Part shown: positions 7,972-17,738 of the stretch, piece by piece
Layout: each line of letters begins with the position of its first letter
How positions within the stretch are numbered: the first letter of the stretch is position 1
From: Poindextera sp963706385
GTDB lineage: Bacteria; Pseudomonadota; Alphaproteobacteria; Caulobacterales; Caulobacteraceae
Assembly (NCBI GenBank): GCA_963706385.1
Contig: OY970153.1
Span: forward strand, 434,001 to 498,000
Length of the DNA: 64,000 nucleotides
Direction: 5' to 3'
Position numbers and translations under genes: made by a program
The notes under the pieces: generated by a model
What the model was told of the DNA's origin: nothing
Database searches by the model: none
Seen by the model: only the letters and a program-made list of their open reading frames with translations

Positions 7972-10575
7972 TCAGGAAGCCTTGGTTTTGGCCGCCGGCT
8001 TCTTCTTCGCGGGTTTCTTGGCCGTCGTGGCGGGCTTGGCCGCCTTGGGGGCGCGGGCCGGCTTCTTGCCCCCGCCCTTGCCTTCGCGGGCGACCAACAA
8101 GGCGACCGCTTCGTCCAGGGTCAGGGCGGCGGGGTCGGCGCCCTTGGGCACGTTGGCGTTGGTGGCGCCGTGCTTAATGTAGGGGCCATAGCGGCCGGAC
8201 AGCACCCGCACCGGGGCCCCGTCGACCGGATGCGCGCCTAGCTCCTTCAGCGCGGCGGACACGGCGCGGCCGGGGCGCGAGCCGCCCGCGCGCTTTTCCG
8301 CCAGCACGGTGACCGCGCGGTTCAGGCCGATGTCGAACACCTCGTCGGCGCTGTCGATGTTGGCGTAGGTCCCGTTGTGCTGGACGTAGGGGCCATAGCG
8401 GCCGATGCCGGCCAAGACCGGCTGGCCGTCGTCCGGATGGGCGCCGACCGCGCGCGGCAGGCGCAGGAGGCGCAGCGCCTTCTCCAGGTCGACCGATGCC
8501 GGCGGCCAGGCCTTGGGCAGGCTGGCGCGCTTGGGCTTTTCGCCGTTGGCCATCTCGACGTAGGGGCCGAAGCGGCCGGCCTTCAGCCAGACCGGCTGAC
8601 CGCTCTCGGGATCGACGCCGAGTTCGCGGTCGCCGCCCTCGGTCGGCGCATCGCCCTCCTGCGCCGCGATCGGGCGGGTGTAGCGGCATTCGGGATAGTT
8701 CGAGCAGCCGATGAAGGCGCCGTACTTGCCGGTCTTCAGGCTCAGCCGCCCGGTCCCGCAGGCCGGGCAGCCGCGCGGGTCGGTCCCGTCGCCCTTGTCG
8801 GGAAAGATGTGCGGCCCCAGCGATTCGTTCAGCGCGTCGAGCACCTGGGAGGTGCGAAGGGTCCCGATCTCGCCGACCGCGGCGTGGAACTCGGTCCAGA
8901 AGTCGCGCAGCAGCGCTTTCCAGTTCAGCTCGCCGGCCGAGACCAGGTCGAGCTTCTCCTCCAGCGCGGCGGTGAAGTCGTACTCGACGTAGCGCAGGAA
9001 GAACTCTTCCAGGAAGGCGGTGACCAGCCGGCCCTTGTCCTCCGGCACGAAGCGGTTCTTGTCCATCCGCACATAGTCGCGCTCGCGCAGCGTGGTTAGG
9101 ATCGAGGCGTAGGTCGAGGGCCGGCCGATGCCCAGCTCCTCCAGCTTCTTGACCAGGGAGGCTTCGGAATAGCGCGGCGGCGGCTCGGTGAAGTGCTGGT
9201 CGGCGCGGGCGGCCAGCACTTTGGCCTCGGCGCCCTCGCGGATGATCGGCAGCCGCCCCCCGTCCTCGTCCTCGGCCCCGCCGATCGCATCGTCGCGGCC
9301 CTCCTCGTAGACCGCCAGATAGCCGTCGAACAGCACCACCTGGCCGGTGGCGCGAAGGCCGGTCTTGCCGTCGGCGCTCTCCAGCTCGACCGTGGTCCGC
9401 TCGATCCGGGCGGCCTCCATCTGCGAGGCGATCATCCGCTTCCAGATCAGCTCGTAGAGCCGGCCGAGGTCCGGGTCGAGCCGCAGGGAGCCGGGATTGC
9501 GCGCCAGGCTGGTCGGGCGGATCGCCTCGTGCGCCTCCTGGGCGTTCTTGGCCTTGGTCTTGTAGATCCGCGCGCTCTCGGGGACGTACGCCTTGCCCCA
9601 GCGGCCGGCGATGACGGCCCGCGCCTCCTCGATCGCCTCGGGCGCGGTCTGCACGCCGTCGGTCCGCATGTAGGTGATTAGGCCGACGGTCTCGCCGCCG
9701 ATGTCGACGCCCTCGTACAGCTTCTGGGCCGCCTGCATGGTGCGCTGGGCGGAAAAGCCGAGCTTGCGGGCCGCCTCCTGCTGGAGGGTCGAGGTGGTGA
9801 ACGGCGGCGCGGGCGTGCGCCGGGCCGGCTTCTTCTCGACCGAGGCGACCTTGAAGCTGGCCGCCTGCACCGCCGCGCGCGCGGCGTGGGCGAGGGCCTG
9901 CGTGCTCAGGTCGAACTTGGTCAGCCGCTTGCCGTCGTGCTTGACCAGCCGGGCCAGGAACGGGTCGGAGCCGGCGGTGACGTCCGCCTCGACGGTCCAG
10001 TATTCCTGGGTCTTGAACCGTTCGATCTCCAGTTCGCGGTCGACGACCAGCCGCAGCGCCACCGACTGCACCCGCCCGGCCGAGCGCGCGCCCGGCAGCT
10101 TGCGCCAGAGCACCGGCGAAAGGGTGAAGCCGACCAGATAGTCCAGCGCGCGGCGCGCCAGATAGGCGTCGACCAGCTCCATGTCGAGGTCGCGCGGGTG
10201 GGCCATCGCCTCGGTCACCGCCGACTTGGTGATGGCGTTGAACACCACCCGCTGGATCCTCGCGCCCTTCAGCGCCTTGCGGCGATTGAGGACCTCCAGC
10301 ACGTGCCAGCTGATCGCCTCGCCCTCGCGGTCGGGGTCGGTGGCGAGAATCAGGGTGTCGGCCCCCTTCATCGCCTGGGCGATGTCGGAAAGCCGCTTGG
10401 CCGCCTTGGGATCGACGTCCCAGGTCATGGCGAAGTCGTTGTCCGGCTCGACCGATCCGTCCTTGGACGGCAGGTCGCGCACGTGGCCGTAGCTGGCCAG
10501 CACGGTGTAGCCGGGCCCCAGATACTTGTTGATGGTCTTGGCCTTGGCCGGGCTTTCGACGACGACGACGTTCAT
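7972..10575 (-). CDS. topA: DNA topoisomerase I
   Basis: An 867-residue type IA topoisomerase that relaxes negative supercoils. The TOPRIM domain opens the protein (VVVESPAKAK) and holds the metal triad D80-P-D82-R-E84; the catalytic tyrosine is Y302 in GLITYMRTDG. C-terminal zinc-ribbon and topoisomerase repeats follow: one four-Cys finger is complete (CPACGTG ... GCSNYPEC) and later repeats (GRFGPYVEM, GRYGPYVQH, GRYGPYIKH) have lost the cysteines. The last 40 residues are a Lys/Ala/Pro tail typical of alphaproteobacterial TopA. In Caulobacterales topA often lies beside dprA, as here apart from the toxin insert. Confidence 0.97.
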   Translation of the reverse strand: MNVVVVESPAKAKTINKYLGPGYTVLASYGHVRDLPSKDGSVEPDNDFAMTWDVDPKAAKRLSDIAQAMKGADTLILATDPDREGEAISWHVLEVLNRRKALKGARIQRVVFNAITKSAVTEAMAHPRDLDMELVDAYLARRALDYLVGFTLSPVLWRKLPGARSAGRVQSVALRLVVDRELEIERFKTQEYWTVEADVTAGSDPFLARLVKHDGKRLTKFDLSTQALAHAARAAVQAASFKVASVEKKPARRTPAPPFTTSTLQQEAARKLGFSAQRTMQAAQKLYEGVDIGGETVGLITYMRTDGVQTAPEAIEEARAVIAGRWGKAYVPESARIYKTKAKNAQEAHEAIRPTSLARNPGSLRLDPDLGRLYELIWKRMIASQMEAARIERTTVELESADGKTGLRATGQVVLFDGYLAVYEEGRDDAIGGAEDEDGGRLPIIREGAEAKVLAARADQHFTEPPPRYSEASLVKKLEELGIGRPSTYASILTTLRERDYVRMDKNRFVPEDKGRLVTAFLEEFFLRYVEYDFTAALEEKLDLVSAGELNWKALLRDFWTEFHAAVGEIGTLRTSQVLDALNESLGPHIFPDKGDGTDPRGCPACGTGRLSLKTGKYGAFIGCSNYPECRYTRPIAAQEGDAPTEGGDRELGVDPESGQPVWLKAGRFGPYVEMANGEKPKRASLPKAWPPASVDLEKALRLLRLPRAVGAHPDDGQPVLAGIGRYGPYVQHNGTYANIDSADEVFDIGLNRAVTVLAEKRAGGSRPGRAVSAALKELGAHPVDGAPVRVLSGRYGPYIKHGATNANVPKGADPAALTLDEAVALLVAREGKGGGKKPARAPKAAKPATTAKKPAKKKPAAKTKAS

Positions 10576-10798
10576 ACGGACCGTGGTTGAGGACGCGGGG
10601 AGACGGCTCTATCGGCCAAGCGAAGGAGGGGGAAAGTGCGGGCGGCGAGGCCGGCCTGTCAACGTGTGTCGGAAAGAACCGGCGTGGACGGCGGTTCAGG
10701 GGGGCGGATACGCGCTGAAAGTTCTCTATTTGTTCTTGACGAGCCCGAGAATCTTCTGCTTATCGTCAAAGGACCGATCGAGTTCGCGAGGGCGTTCG
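10576..10798. other. Intergenic region between topA and the toxin gene
   Basis: About 220 bases separate the divergent starts of topA and the toxin-like gene. It must hold the topA promoter. A TTGACG at 10736-10741 could be a -35 element for the rightward gene but no convincing -10 follows. I see no small gene or RNA. Confidence 0.4.
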
Positions 10799-11806
10799 AT
10801 GATCCACAGGCTCCACAAACGCGATCCGAGGACCAACCGGGCGGTGCGTGGCCTGTCCTGTGACGCCGATGGTGTTCACTTGGGCGGTGATTGCGCCCTG
10901 GTCGCCCGCGAGGAAGTCGACGGGCGGACGGACTATCGGGTGCGTGAGATCTCGGCGATCAACAAGACGCTCTCCACCGGTTACGGCGTCGAGGTCGATA
11001 TTTCCTGTCACCTGCCGACGCTCGAACGGGTCGCGCGACTAATGACCGATGGCCAGCTTGGTCTCGCCCAGATCACCGTCCTGCAAATGGGTCTGCCGGA
11101 TTTGCCAGACGATGATGCGGTCGAGCGCCTGCTCAAGGCCGACGCGCTCTTGCGCTTCAATCCAAACCACAAGCCGGCGGGGCCGGGCGGGGGGCAGTTC
11201 ACCTCGGCGCCGGATGGTCCGTCGGTCGGCGTTTCGACGGCGGGCCGCAAGCCCGGGACCGGTTCGAGGGGCATTCCAAACGGCGACACGAGGGCCGAAC
11301 CGAAGCCCAACACCGGCGTGACCGTGACCTTGCCCAATGGCCGACGCATACCCGATCCAAACTCCCCAACGGGCTTTTTGATGTCACCGGTCGCGGACCT
11401 CGGTCAGGTCGCACGGGCCGGTCGATCGATCGGGGCGATCTACCGGCAAATGCTTGCCGATCCCCAAGCTCAGAGCGGTGCTTTCGGATATCTCGTCGGA
11501 GCCATTGACGCCCACGTTGGGCAAGGCGGTCAATTCGATTATCAAAGATCGGGGAATCGCATTGTCGGGTTCGAGCAATATCGACAATTTCGAGATGTGT
11601 CCGACTTCAATGTTGGATTATTTATGCAGCAAACCGGGCTATTCAGTTTGAATGGAACATTGAATATTTCGGGAGAATTTGCTCAGGTCGAATCATCAAA
11701 TGCGCGACGCGGCGGGTCTTATGGTATTGACCCTAGAACATCGGCGTGGATCGCAACCGGATACCGCACGGGAGAGAGTGGAGTCTATGGTTCGGCGGTC
11801 CCGTAA
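10799..11806 (+). CDS. Putative polymorphic toxin (toxin-44-like C-terminus)
   Basis: A 335-residue protein from ATG 10799. Residues 1-120 are an uncharacterised domain ending in the linker FNPNHKPAGPGGGQFTSA, the N-H-P-x-G-x-G-Q/R-F-T pattern found in phage-derived and toxin-delivery proteins. Residues 120-200 are a Pro/Gly/Thr linker. The C-terminal 130 residues contain GGQFDYQ, DFNVGLFMQQTGL and GIDPRTSAWIATGY; this order (GG-x-xDY, FN-x-G, DP-x-x-x-x-I-x-x-GY) matches my recollection of the polymorphic toxin type 44 domain, a predicted RNase. Codon use turns AT-rich after about 11560, unlike the neighbours, suggesting transfer. No signal peptide or secretion partner is visible. Start choice and toxin family are both inference. 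Confidence 0.5.
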   Translation: MIHRLHKRDPRTNRAVRGLSCDADGVHLGGDCALVAREEVDGRTDYRVREISAINKTLSTGYGVEVDISCHLPTLERVARLMTDGQLGLAQITVLQMGLPDLPDDDAVERLLKADALLRFNPNHKPAGPGGGQFTSAPDGPSVGVSTAGRKPGTGSRGIPNGDTRAEPKPNTGVTVTLPNGRRIPDPNSPTGFLMSPVADLGQVARAGRSIGAIYRQMLADPQAQSGAFGYLVGAIDAHVGQGGQFDYQRSGNRIVGFEQYRQFRDVSDFNVGLFMQQTGLFSLNGTLNISGEFAQVESSNARRGGSYGIDPRTSAWIATGYRTGESGVYGSAVP

Positions 11807-11910
11807 ATATTCACCAATAATAATACAGTATATAATACCGTCTCCTGTGGTCAGGTGGATGATGATGTCTAAAATAATTTATTTCTAAACTTGATTTCAT
11901 AGGTCATTCC
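11807..11910. other. AT-rich gap between toxin and small membrane gene
   Basis: About 100 bases of notably AT-rich DNA (runs such as AATAATAATACAGTATATAA) in a GC-rich genome. No hairpin terminator is obvious. Composition supports recent acquisition of the toxin segment. Confidence 0.5.
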
Positions 11911-12099
11911 ATGATCCCTGGACCGGCAACTTTTCTTCCGTTGTGGCAGGCGCTGGCGCATGTGATGGTCGCCATTTATCTCGCTCGACGAACCTACCGA
12001 CTTCGACAGAGCCCGAAGTGCATCGTTGTGGCTATGGCGGCGCTCGTCATGGTGGTTTTCGCCTATCATGACCTTCTAGGGTTCCCGCCTTATCCCTGA
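11911..12099 (+). CDS. Small two-helix membrane protein, possible immunity protein
   Basis: A 62-residue protein starting at ATG 11911 with AGGT six bases upstream. It has two hydrophobic segments (about residues 7-23 and 38-54) separated by a basic loop (RRTYRLRQSPK), so a two-pass inner-membrane topology is likely. No family recognised. It lies directly behind the toxin-like gene, the usual place for an immunity gene; but immunity to a cytoplasmic RNase is normally a soluble protein, so the link is only positional. Confidence 0.4.
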   Translation: MIPGPATFLPLWQALAHVMVAIYLARRTYRLRQSPKCIVVAMAALVMVVFAYHDLLGFPPYP

Positions 12100-12108
12100 C
12101 GATGCCCC

Positions 12109-13203
12109 TCACCCCCCGACCACCAGCCCGCCCGGCAGCAGCTCCGCCCGGCCGGCCAGCGCCAGTTCGATCAGCGCCGCGCCGACCGCGGCGGCGGGCG
12201 CGCCGGCGATGCGGGCCAGCTCGTCGCGCGAAACCGGCGTCGGGGAGAGCAGGGTCTCGATCCGCCGGCGCAAATCCTCGTCGGCGTCGGCGTCGCCTTC
12301 CGGCCCGGCGTCGTAGGGCGCGTCCGCCCCCTCGCGCAGGCCGCTCATCCCCGCGATCGCCCGCAGCACGTCCTCCGCCCCCTCGCAGATCGCCGCGCCC
12401 TGGCGGATCAGGTCGTTGGTCCCCTTGGCCCGCGGGTCGAGCGGCGAGCCGGGCACGGCCAGCACCTCGCGGCCCTGCTCGCCGGCCAGCCGCGCGGTGA
12501 TCAGCGAGCCGGACCTCAGCTCGGCCTCGACCACCACCACGGCCAGCGACAGGCCGGAGATCAGCCGGTTGCGGCGGGGAAAGTCGCGCGCCTGGGCCTT
12601 CGCGCCCGGCGGGCTCTCGCTGACCACGCAGCCCTGTTCGACCAGTTGGGCGTAGAGCCCCTCGTGTTCCGGCGGATAGACGTCGTCGACCCCGCCGCCG
12701 AGCACCGCAACGGTTCCGCTGGCCAGGGCTCCCATGTGGGCGGCGGCGTCCACGCCCCGGGCCATGCCGGAGACGATCGGATAGCCGGCGGCTCCAACCT
12801 CGCGGGCCAGCTCGCGCGCGAAGCGCTGACCGGCGGCCGAGGCGATTCGTGCGCCGACGACGGCGACGCCCGGCCGGACCAGCAGCTCGCGCCGGCCCCG
12901 CGTCCAGATCAGCGGCGGCGGCGGATCAAGCGCGGCCAGCAGTGGCGGGAAGTCCGCCTCGCATGTGGCGATCAGCCGCGCGCCCAGCCGCTCGCCGGCT
13001 TCGATCTCGGCCTCGGCCGCGGCCGGGCTTGGAATCTTCGGCGGGTGCGTCCGCCCGCCGCGCCGGGCCAGTTCGGGGATCGCCGCGATGGCGGCGGCCG
13101 CGCTCCCACAGCGACGGATCAGCTGGTTGAAGGTGACCGGGCCGACGCTCTCGGCGCGGGCCAGCCGCAGCCAGTCGCGCCGCTCGGGGGGCGTGAGGCT
13201 CAC
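12109..13203 (-). CDS. dprA: DNA-processing protein DprA
   Basis: A 364-residue protein with an N-terminal SAM-like region, the extended Rossmann fold (VVGARIAS, GMARGVDAAAHMGAL, DFPRRNRLISGLS, RSGSLITARLA) and a C-terminal winged helix (SRDELARIAG ... ALIELALAGRAELL). DprA binds single-stranded DNA during natural transformation and loads RecA. The start is the GTG at 13203, which overlaps the plsY stop as GTGA, so dprA is coupled to plsY; the upstream in-frame extension only shadows plsY. Some of the Rossmann motif near residue 120 reads GARIAS rather than GSR, a common variant. Confidence 0.95.
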   Translation of the reverse strand: MSLTPPERRDWLRLARAESVGPVTFNQLIRRCGSAAAAIAAIPELARRGGRTHPPKIPSPAAAEAEIEAGERLGARLIATCEADFPPLLAALDPPPPLIWTRGRRELLVRPGVAVVGARIASAAGQRFARELAREVGAAGYPIVSGMARGVDAAAHMGALASGTVAVLGGGVDDVYPPEHEGLYAQLVEQGCVVSESPPGAKAQARDFPRRNRLISGLSLAVVVVEAELRSGSLITARLAGEQGREVLAVPGSPLDPRAKGTNDLIRQGAAICEGAEDVLRAIAGMSGLREGADAPYDAGPEGDADADEDLRRRIETLLSPTPVSRDELARIAGAPAAAVGAALIELALAGRAELLPGGLVVGG

Positions 13204-13853
13204 GCGGGCTTTGCCGGCGGTTTGGGCCCGCCCCCGATCCGGGGCTCGACGCCCTTGAGCAGGCGGGCGATGTTTTCGCGGTGGCGGATGTAGATGAACG
13301 CCGCCATGAACAGACTCAGCGCGACGATCGGGCGACCGGCGTGGAGCGCCAGCGCCAGTAGCGGCGCCAGCGCCGCCGCGGTCAGGGCCGCCAGCGAGGA
13401 GATGCGGAACAGCGCCGCCATGGCGATCCACGTCGCCCCCGCCATCAACCCGACCGGCCAGGCGACGGCCAAGAGGACGCCGAAGAAGGTGGCCACCCCC
13501 TTGCCGCCCTTGAACCTCAGCCAGACCGGGAACAGGTGGCCGATAAAGGCCGCGCCGGCGGCCAGCGCCGCGGCGACGAGCGGATCGGGAAAGGCGCCGC
13601 TGTGCGAGGCCCAGGCGCGGGCGGCCAGCGCCGCCGCCGCGCCCTTGCCGCCGTCGCCGAGCAGGGTGATCAGCGCCAGACCGCGCCGGCCGGTGCGCAG
13701 CACGTTGGTCGCGCCGATGTTGCCCGAGCCGACCTGGCGGATGTCGCCGGCCCCGCCCAGGCGCGTGACGATCACCCCGAACGGGATCGAGCCGAGCAGA
13801 TACCCGCCCAGCAGGAGCGCCGCGATATGGGCCGGTTGAAGCTGTCCCACCAC
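13200..13853 (-). CDS. plsY: Glycerol-3-phosphate acyltransferase PlsY
   Basis: A 217-residue polytopic membrane enzyme that acylates glycerol-3-phosphate from acyl-phosphate, the first step of phospholipid synthesis. All three signature loops are present: GSGNIGATNVLR, FKGGKGVATFFG and RHRENIARLL. Two consecutive GTG codons (13853 and 13850) follow an AGGAGG at 13860-13855; the second gives the better spacing (four bases rather than one), so the protein may begin one residue later. First gene of the plsY-dprA pair. Confidence 0.95.
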   Translation of the reverse strand: MVGQLQPAHIAALLLGGYLLGSIPFGVIVTRLGGAGDIRQVGSGNIGATNVLRTGRRGLALITLLGDGGKGAAAALAARAWASHSGAFPDPLVAAALAAGAAFIGHLFPVWLRFKGGKGVATFFGVLLAVAWPVGLMAGATWIAMAALFRISSLAALTAAALAPLLALALHAGRPIVALSLFMAAFIYIRHRENIARLLKGVEPRIGGGPKPPAKPA

Positions 13854-13933
13854 GCCTCCTAGGGGGTTAGGCGGATTTCATCCCATGGAGCGCGGCCAAG
13901 CGCGAGGGCAAAGTGAGGCCGGCGCGCGGCGCT

Positions 13934-15241
13934 CTACGCCCGATACACCACCCGCCCGGCCACCATGGTCAAGAGCACCTTGCCTTGCAGCCGGCGTCCG
14001 TCGAACGGGGAGTTCTTGGATTTGGAGATCAGTTTGTCGGCGTCGATCACCACCGGCGCGCCGATGTCGCAGAGCACCAGGTCCGCGACCGAGCCCGCCG
14101 AGAGGCGTCCGGCGTCGAGGCCGAGCAGCTGCGCCGGTTTCAGGGTCACCGCGCGGATCAGCTCGACCAGGCTGATGCGATCCTCGTGCGCCAGGGTGAG
14201 CAGCGCCGGCAGCAGGGTCTCCAGGCCGATGGCCCCCGGCGCGGCCTCGGCGAACGGCAGGCGCTTGTCCTCGGCGGGGGCGGGAGCGTGGGCCGAGACC
14301 ACCACGTCGACCAGGCCCTCGGCCAGGGCCTCGATCAGGGCCTGGCGGTCGGCCTCGGCGCGCAGCGGCGGGGTCAGCTTGTAGAAGGTGCGATAGTCGC
14401 CGATGTCCAGCTCGTTGAACGTCAGGTGGTTGATCGAGGCCGAGGCCCAGACCTTCAGCCCCTTGTCCTTGGCGCGCCGCAGGGCCTCCAGCCCCTCCGC
14501 GCAGCTCACCTGGTCGACCAGCAGGCGCGCGCCGGTCAGCTCGGCCAGGGCCAAGTCGCGCTCCAGCATGATCCGTTCGGCCATCGCCGGGGCGCTGGGC
14601 AGGCCCAGGCGGGCGGCGAACTCGCCCTCGCTCGCCGCCGCGCCGGCGGTCAGGTAGGGGTCGGCCGGCCGGTGGGCCACCAGGGTCTCGAAGCCCCGCG
14701 CGTAGGCCAGCACGCGGCGCATCACCCGGCTGTCGACCAGCGGCCGGTCGACGTCGGTGACGTAGACCGCGCCGGCCTCGCGCATCAGGCCGATCTCGGC
14801 CATCCGCTCGCCGTCCAGCCCCTTGGTCGCCGCGCCGGCCGGATAGACGTGGACCAGGCCGATGTCACGCGCCCGGCGCAGGATGAAGTCCACCACCGAG
14901 GGCTCGTCGACCACCGGATCGGTGTCCGGCTGGACCACGATCGAGGTGACGCCCCCGGCCGCGGCGGCTCTGGCGGCGGATTTCAGCGTCTCCTTCGGCT
15001 CGGCGCCCGGCTCGCCGGTCTTGACGCGGATGTCCACCAGCCCCGGGGCCAGCAGAGCGCCGGCGCAGTCGATCACCTCGATGTCGCTCGACAGGCCATC
15101 GTAGGTCGGCCGGCGGACCACGTCGGCCACCAGCCCGTCGGCGACGATCAGGCTGCCGGGGCCGTCATAGCCGCTCTGCGGATCGACCAGCCGGGCGCCC
15201 AGGAAGGCGATGGGGGGCGAGGCGATGGGCGAGTTGGGCAT
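13934..15241 (-). CDS. Catalytically inactive dihydroorotase (PyrC')
   Basis: A 435-residue amidohydrolase-fold protein of the dihydroorotase family. The scaffold motifs are there (APGLVDI, GGVTSIVVQPDT, GAIGLETLLPAL) but the metal and catalytic residues are gone: the HxH after APGLVD is R-V-K (DIRVKTGEPG), the NTNP motif is QPDTDP, the later His are absent, and the catalytic Asp of the DHAP motif is Ala (VVSAHAPAP). Such pseudo-dihydroorotases are known as structural partners of aspartate carbamoyltransferase in Pseudomonas and relatives. It lies in one operon with pyrB, one frameshifted gene between, which fits that role. The active dihydroorotase must be elsewhere. Start ATG 15241 is preferred over an upstream in-frame start that would overlap the LOG gene. 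Confidence 0.9.
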   Translation of the reverse strand: MPNSPIASPPIAFLGARLVDPQSGYDGPGSLIVADGLVADVVRRPTYDGLSSDIEVIDCAGALLAPGLVDIRVKTGEPGAEPKETLKSAARAAAAGGVTSIVVQPDTDPVVDEPSVVDFILRRARDIGLVHVYPAGAATKGLDGERMAEIGLMREAGAVYVTDVDRPLVDSRVMRRVLAYARGFETLVAHRPADPYLTAGAAASEGEFAARLGLPSAPAMAERIMLERDLALAELTGARLLVDQVSCAEGLEALRRAKDKGLKVWASASINHLTFNELDIGDYRTFYKLTPPLRAEADRQALIEALAEGLVDVVVSAHAPAPAEDKRLPFAEAAPGAIGLETLLPALLTLAHEDRISLVELIRAVTLKPAQLLGLDAGRLSAGSVADLVLCDIGAPVVIDADKLISKSKNSPFDGRRLQGKVLLTMVAGRVVYRA

Positions 15242-15252
15242 CGGCGCGGGGC

Positions 15253-15846
<594 letters not shown>

Positions 15847-15847
<1 letters not shown>

Positions 15848-16824
15848 CAGGCGTTGTCCAGCCGGGCGGCCAGCGAGGTCAGCACCGCCATGCGCACCGC
15901 GACCCCCATCTCGACCTGGTCTTGAATCAGGCTGACGGCCAGGTCGTCGGCGATGTCGGAATCGATCTCGACGCCGCGGTTCATCGGTCCCGGGTGCATC
16001 ACCCGCACCCCCGGCGCGGCGCGCGCCAGCTTTTCGCGGTCGAGGCCGAAGTAGCGGAAATACTCGCGGGTCGAGGGCACCAGGGCGCCGGCCATCCGCT
16101 CCAGCTGCAGGCGCAGCATCATCACCACATCGACCCCGGCGACGCCCTCGCGCATGTCGTGGAACAGCTCGACGCCCCAGCGCTCGGCCTCGGCCGGCAT
16201 CAGGGTGCGCGGGCCCACCAGCCGCACATCGGCGCCCAGTTGCTGCAACAGGATGACGTTGGAGCGCGCGACCCGGCTGTGCAGCACGTCGCCGCAGATC
16301 GCCACGATCAGGCCCTCGACGCGGCCGAACGCGCGGCGCATGGACAGCGCGTCCAACAGCGCCTGGGTCGGGTGCTCGTGCTGGCCGTCGCCGGCGTTGA
16401 CCACGCTGCAATCCACCTTCCGGGCCAGCAGCGAGGCGGCGCCGGAGGAGCCGTGGCGCACGACCAGCAAGTCTGGCCTCATTGCGTTCAGCGTCACCGC
16501 CGTGTCGATCAGGGTCTCGCCCTTGCTCATCGAGGAGGCCCGAGGACTCATGTTGACCACATCCGCCCCGAGCCGTTTGCCGGCCAACTCGAACGAGCTC
16601 TGGGTGCGGGTCGAGTTCTCGAAGAACAGGTTCATCAGCGTGCGACCCTTGAGCAGGTCGAGCTTCTTGGCCGTCTGGCGGTTCAGCGCCACGAAACCGT
16701 CGGCGAGATCGAGCAGTTCGAGCGTCTCGAGCCGGTTCAGGTCGCTGGCGGAAATGAAATGACGGCGGGGGAAGGGGAAGGTCCGAGATCGGACGTCGTC
16801 CAGTCCAGGCGCCGGCGCGGTCAT
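15847..16824 (-). CDS. pyrB: Aspartate carbamoyltransferase catalytic subunit
   Basis: A 325-residue enzyme joining carbamoyl phosphate and aspartate in de novo pyrimidine synthesis. It shows the carbamoyl-phosphate loop FFENSTRTQSSFE, the HPTQALLDAL motif and the aspartate-side MLRLQLERM and MHPGPMNRGVEI motifs. No regulatory subunit pyrI is nearby; the inactive dihydroorotase two genes on is the likely structural partner. Start ATG 16824; a longer in-frame extension upstream only shadows ruvX. Its stop overlaps the next start, so pyrB, the LOG gene and pyrC' form an operon. Confidence 0.96.
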
Positions 16825-16883
16825 GAACGCCTCTTCTAGGGCGCTTCGCCCCTCGCGCCAAGGCCCGCTCGCCGCATTGGTTT

Positions 16884-17357
16884 TCAGCCGAGGGTCTTCA
16901 ATCGGTCCAGCGCGCCCTGCAGGATGTAGGCGGCGGCCGCCTTGTCCACCAGTTCGGCGCGGCGGGCGCGGCTGACGTCGGCCTCCTCGATCAGCATCCG
17001 GTTGACCGCCGCGCTGGACAGCCGCTCGTCCCAGAAGGCGATGGCGAGCTGGGGCCGCAGACGCAGAAGGTTGCGGGCGAAGGCTCTGGAAGACTGGCAG
17101 CGCGGCCCCTCGGTCCCGTCCATGTTGACCGGCAGGCCGATCACGATCCCCCCCGCGCCTCGGCTCTCCATCAGTTTGAACAGCCGCTCGGCGTCCTCGG
17201 TGAACTTGACCTTGCGGATCAGCGCCAGGGGGCTGGCGATGGCGCGGGTGACGTCCGAGACCGCGACCCCGATGGTCTTTTCGCCCAGGTCCAGGCCCAT
17301 CACCGGCGTCATGGCGGGCAGGGCCCCTGGCAGGTCGGCGAGGTCGAGCACGGGCAT
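16884..17357 (-). CDS. ruvX: Holliday junction resolvase-like RuvX (YqgF)
   Basis: A 157-residue RNase H-fold protein: MGLDLGEKTIGVAVSD carries the first catalytic Asp, GIVIGLPVNMDG and FWDERLSS the middle motifs and KAAAAYIL the last. The family is thought to act in 16S rRNA 5' end processing. The ATG at 17357 follows GAGGTGG at good distance, better than an in-frame TTG twelve bases upstream. Same strand as pyrB, 59 bases ahead of it; divergent from gatC. Confidence 0.93.
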   Translation of the reverse strand: MPVLDLADLPGALPAMTPVMGLDLGEKTIGVAVSDVTRAIASPLALIRKVKFTEDAERLFKLMESRGAGGIVIGLPVNMDGTEGPRCQSSRAFARNLLRLRPQLAIAFWDERLSSAAVNRMLIEEADVSRARRAELVDKAAAAYILQGALDRLKTLG

Positions 17358-17450
17358 CGGCCACCTCAATCATCCCTGGGCGGGGCTTGTCAAAGCGCGC
17401 CTGGGGCGAGTAACCCCTCGGCCTTCCGCCCTCCTTCCCAAGAGGTCCCC

Positions 17451-17738
17451 ATGGCCATCGACGCGGCGACAGTGAAAAAAGTCGCCAGCCTCGCCCGGAT
17501 CCGCGAGCCCGACGACCGGCTCGAAACCCTGGCGCGCGAGCTGTCGGGCATCATGCAGTGGATCGACCAGCTCGCCGAGGTCGACACCGAGGGGGTCGAG
17601 CCGATGGCCTCGGCGGTGGCCGCCAAGCTTGCGATGCGCGAAGACGAGGTCACCGACGGCGGCGATGCGGAAAAGGTGCTGGCCAACGCCCCACGCCGCG
17701 AAAACGGCTTCTTCGTCGTGCCCAAGGTGGTCGAATAG
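17451..17738 (+). CDS. gatC: Asp/Glu-tRNA amidotransferase subunit C
   Basis: A 95-residue GatC: VKKVASLARIREPD at the start, the IMQWIDQLAEVDTEGVEPM segment, and FFVVPKVVE at the end. It wraps around GatA and stabilises the GatCAB complex that converts Glu-tRNA(Gln) and Asp-tRNA(Asn) to the amidated forms. gatA starts at the very next base after its stop. The third subunit, gatB, is 470 bases past gatA rather than adjacent. Confidence 0.96.
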   Translation: MAIDAATVKKVASLARIREPDDRLETLARELSGIMQWIDQLAEVDTEGVEPMASAVAAKLAMREDEVTDGGDAEKVLANAPRRENGFFVVPKVVE

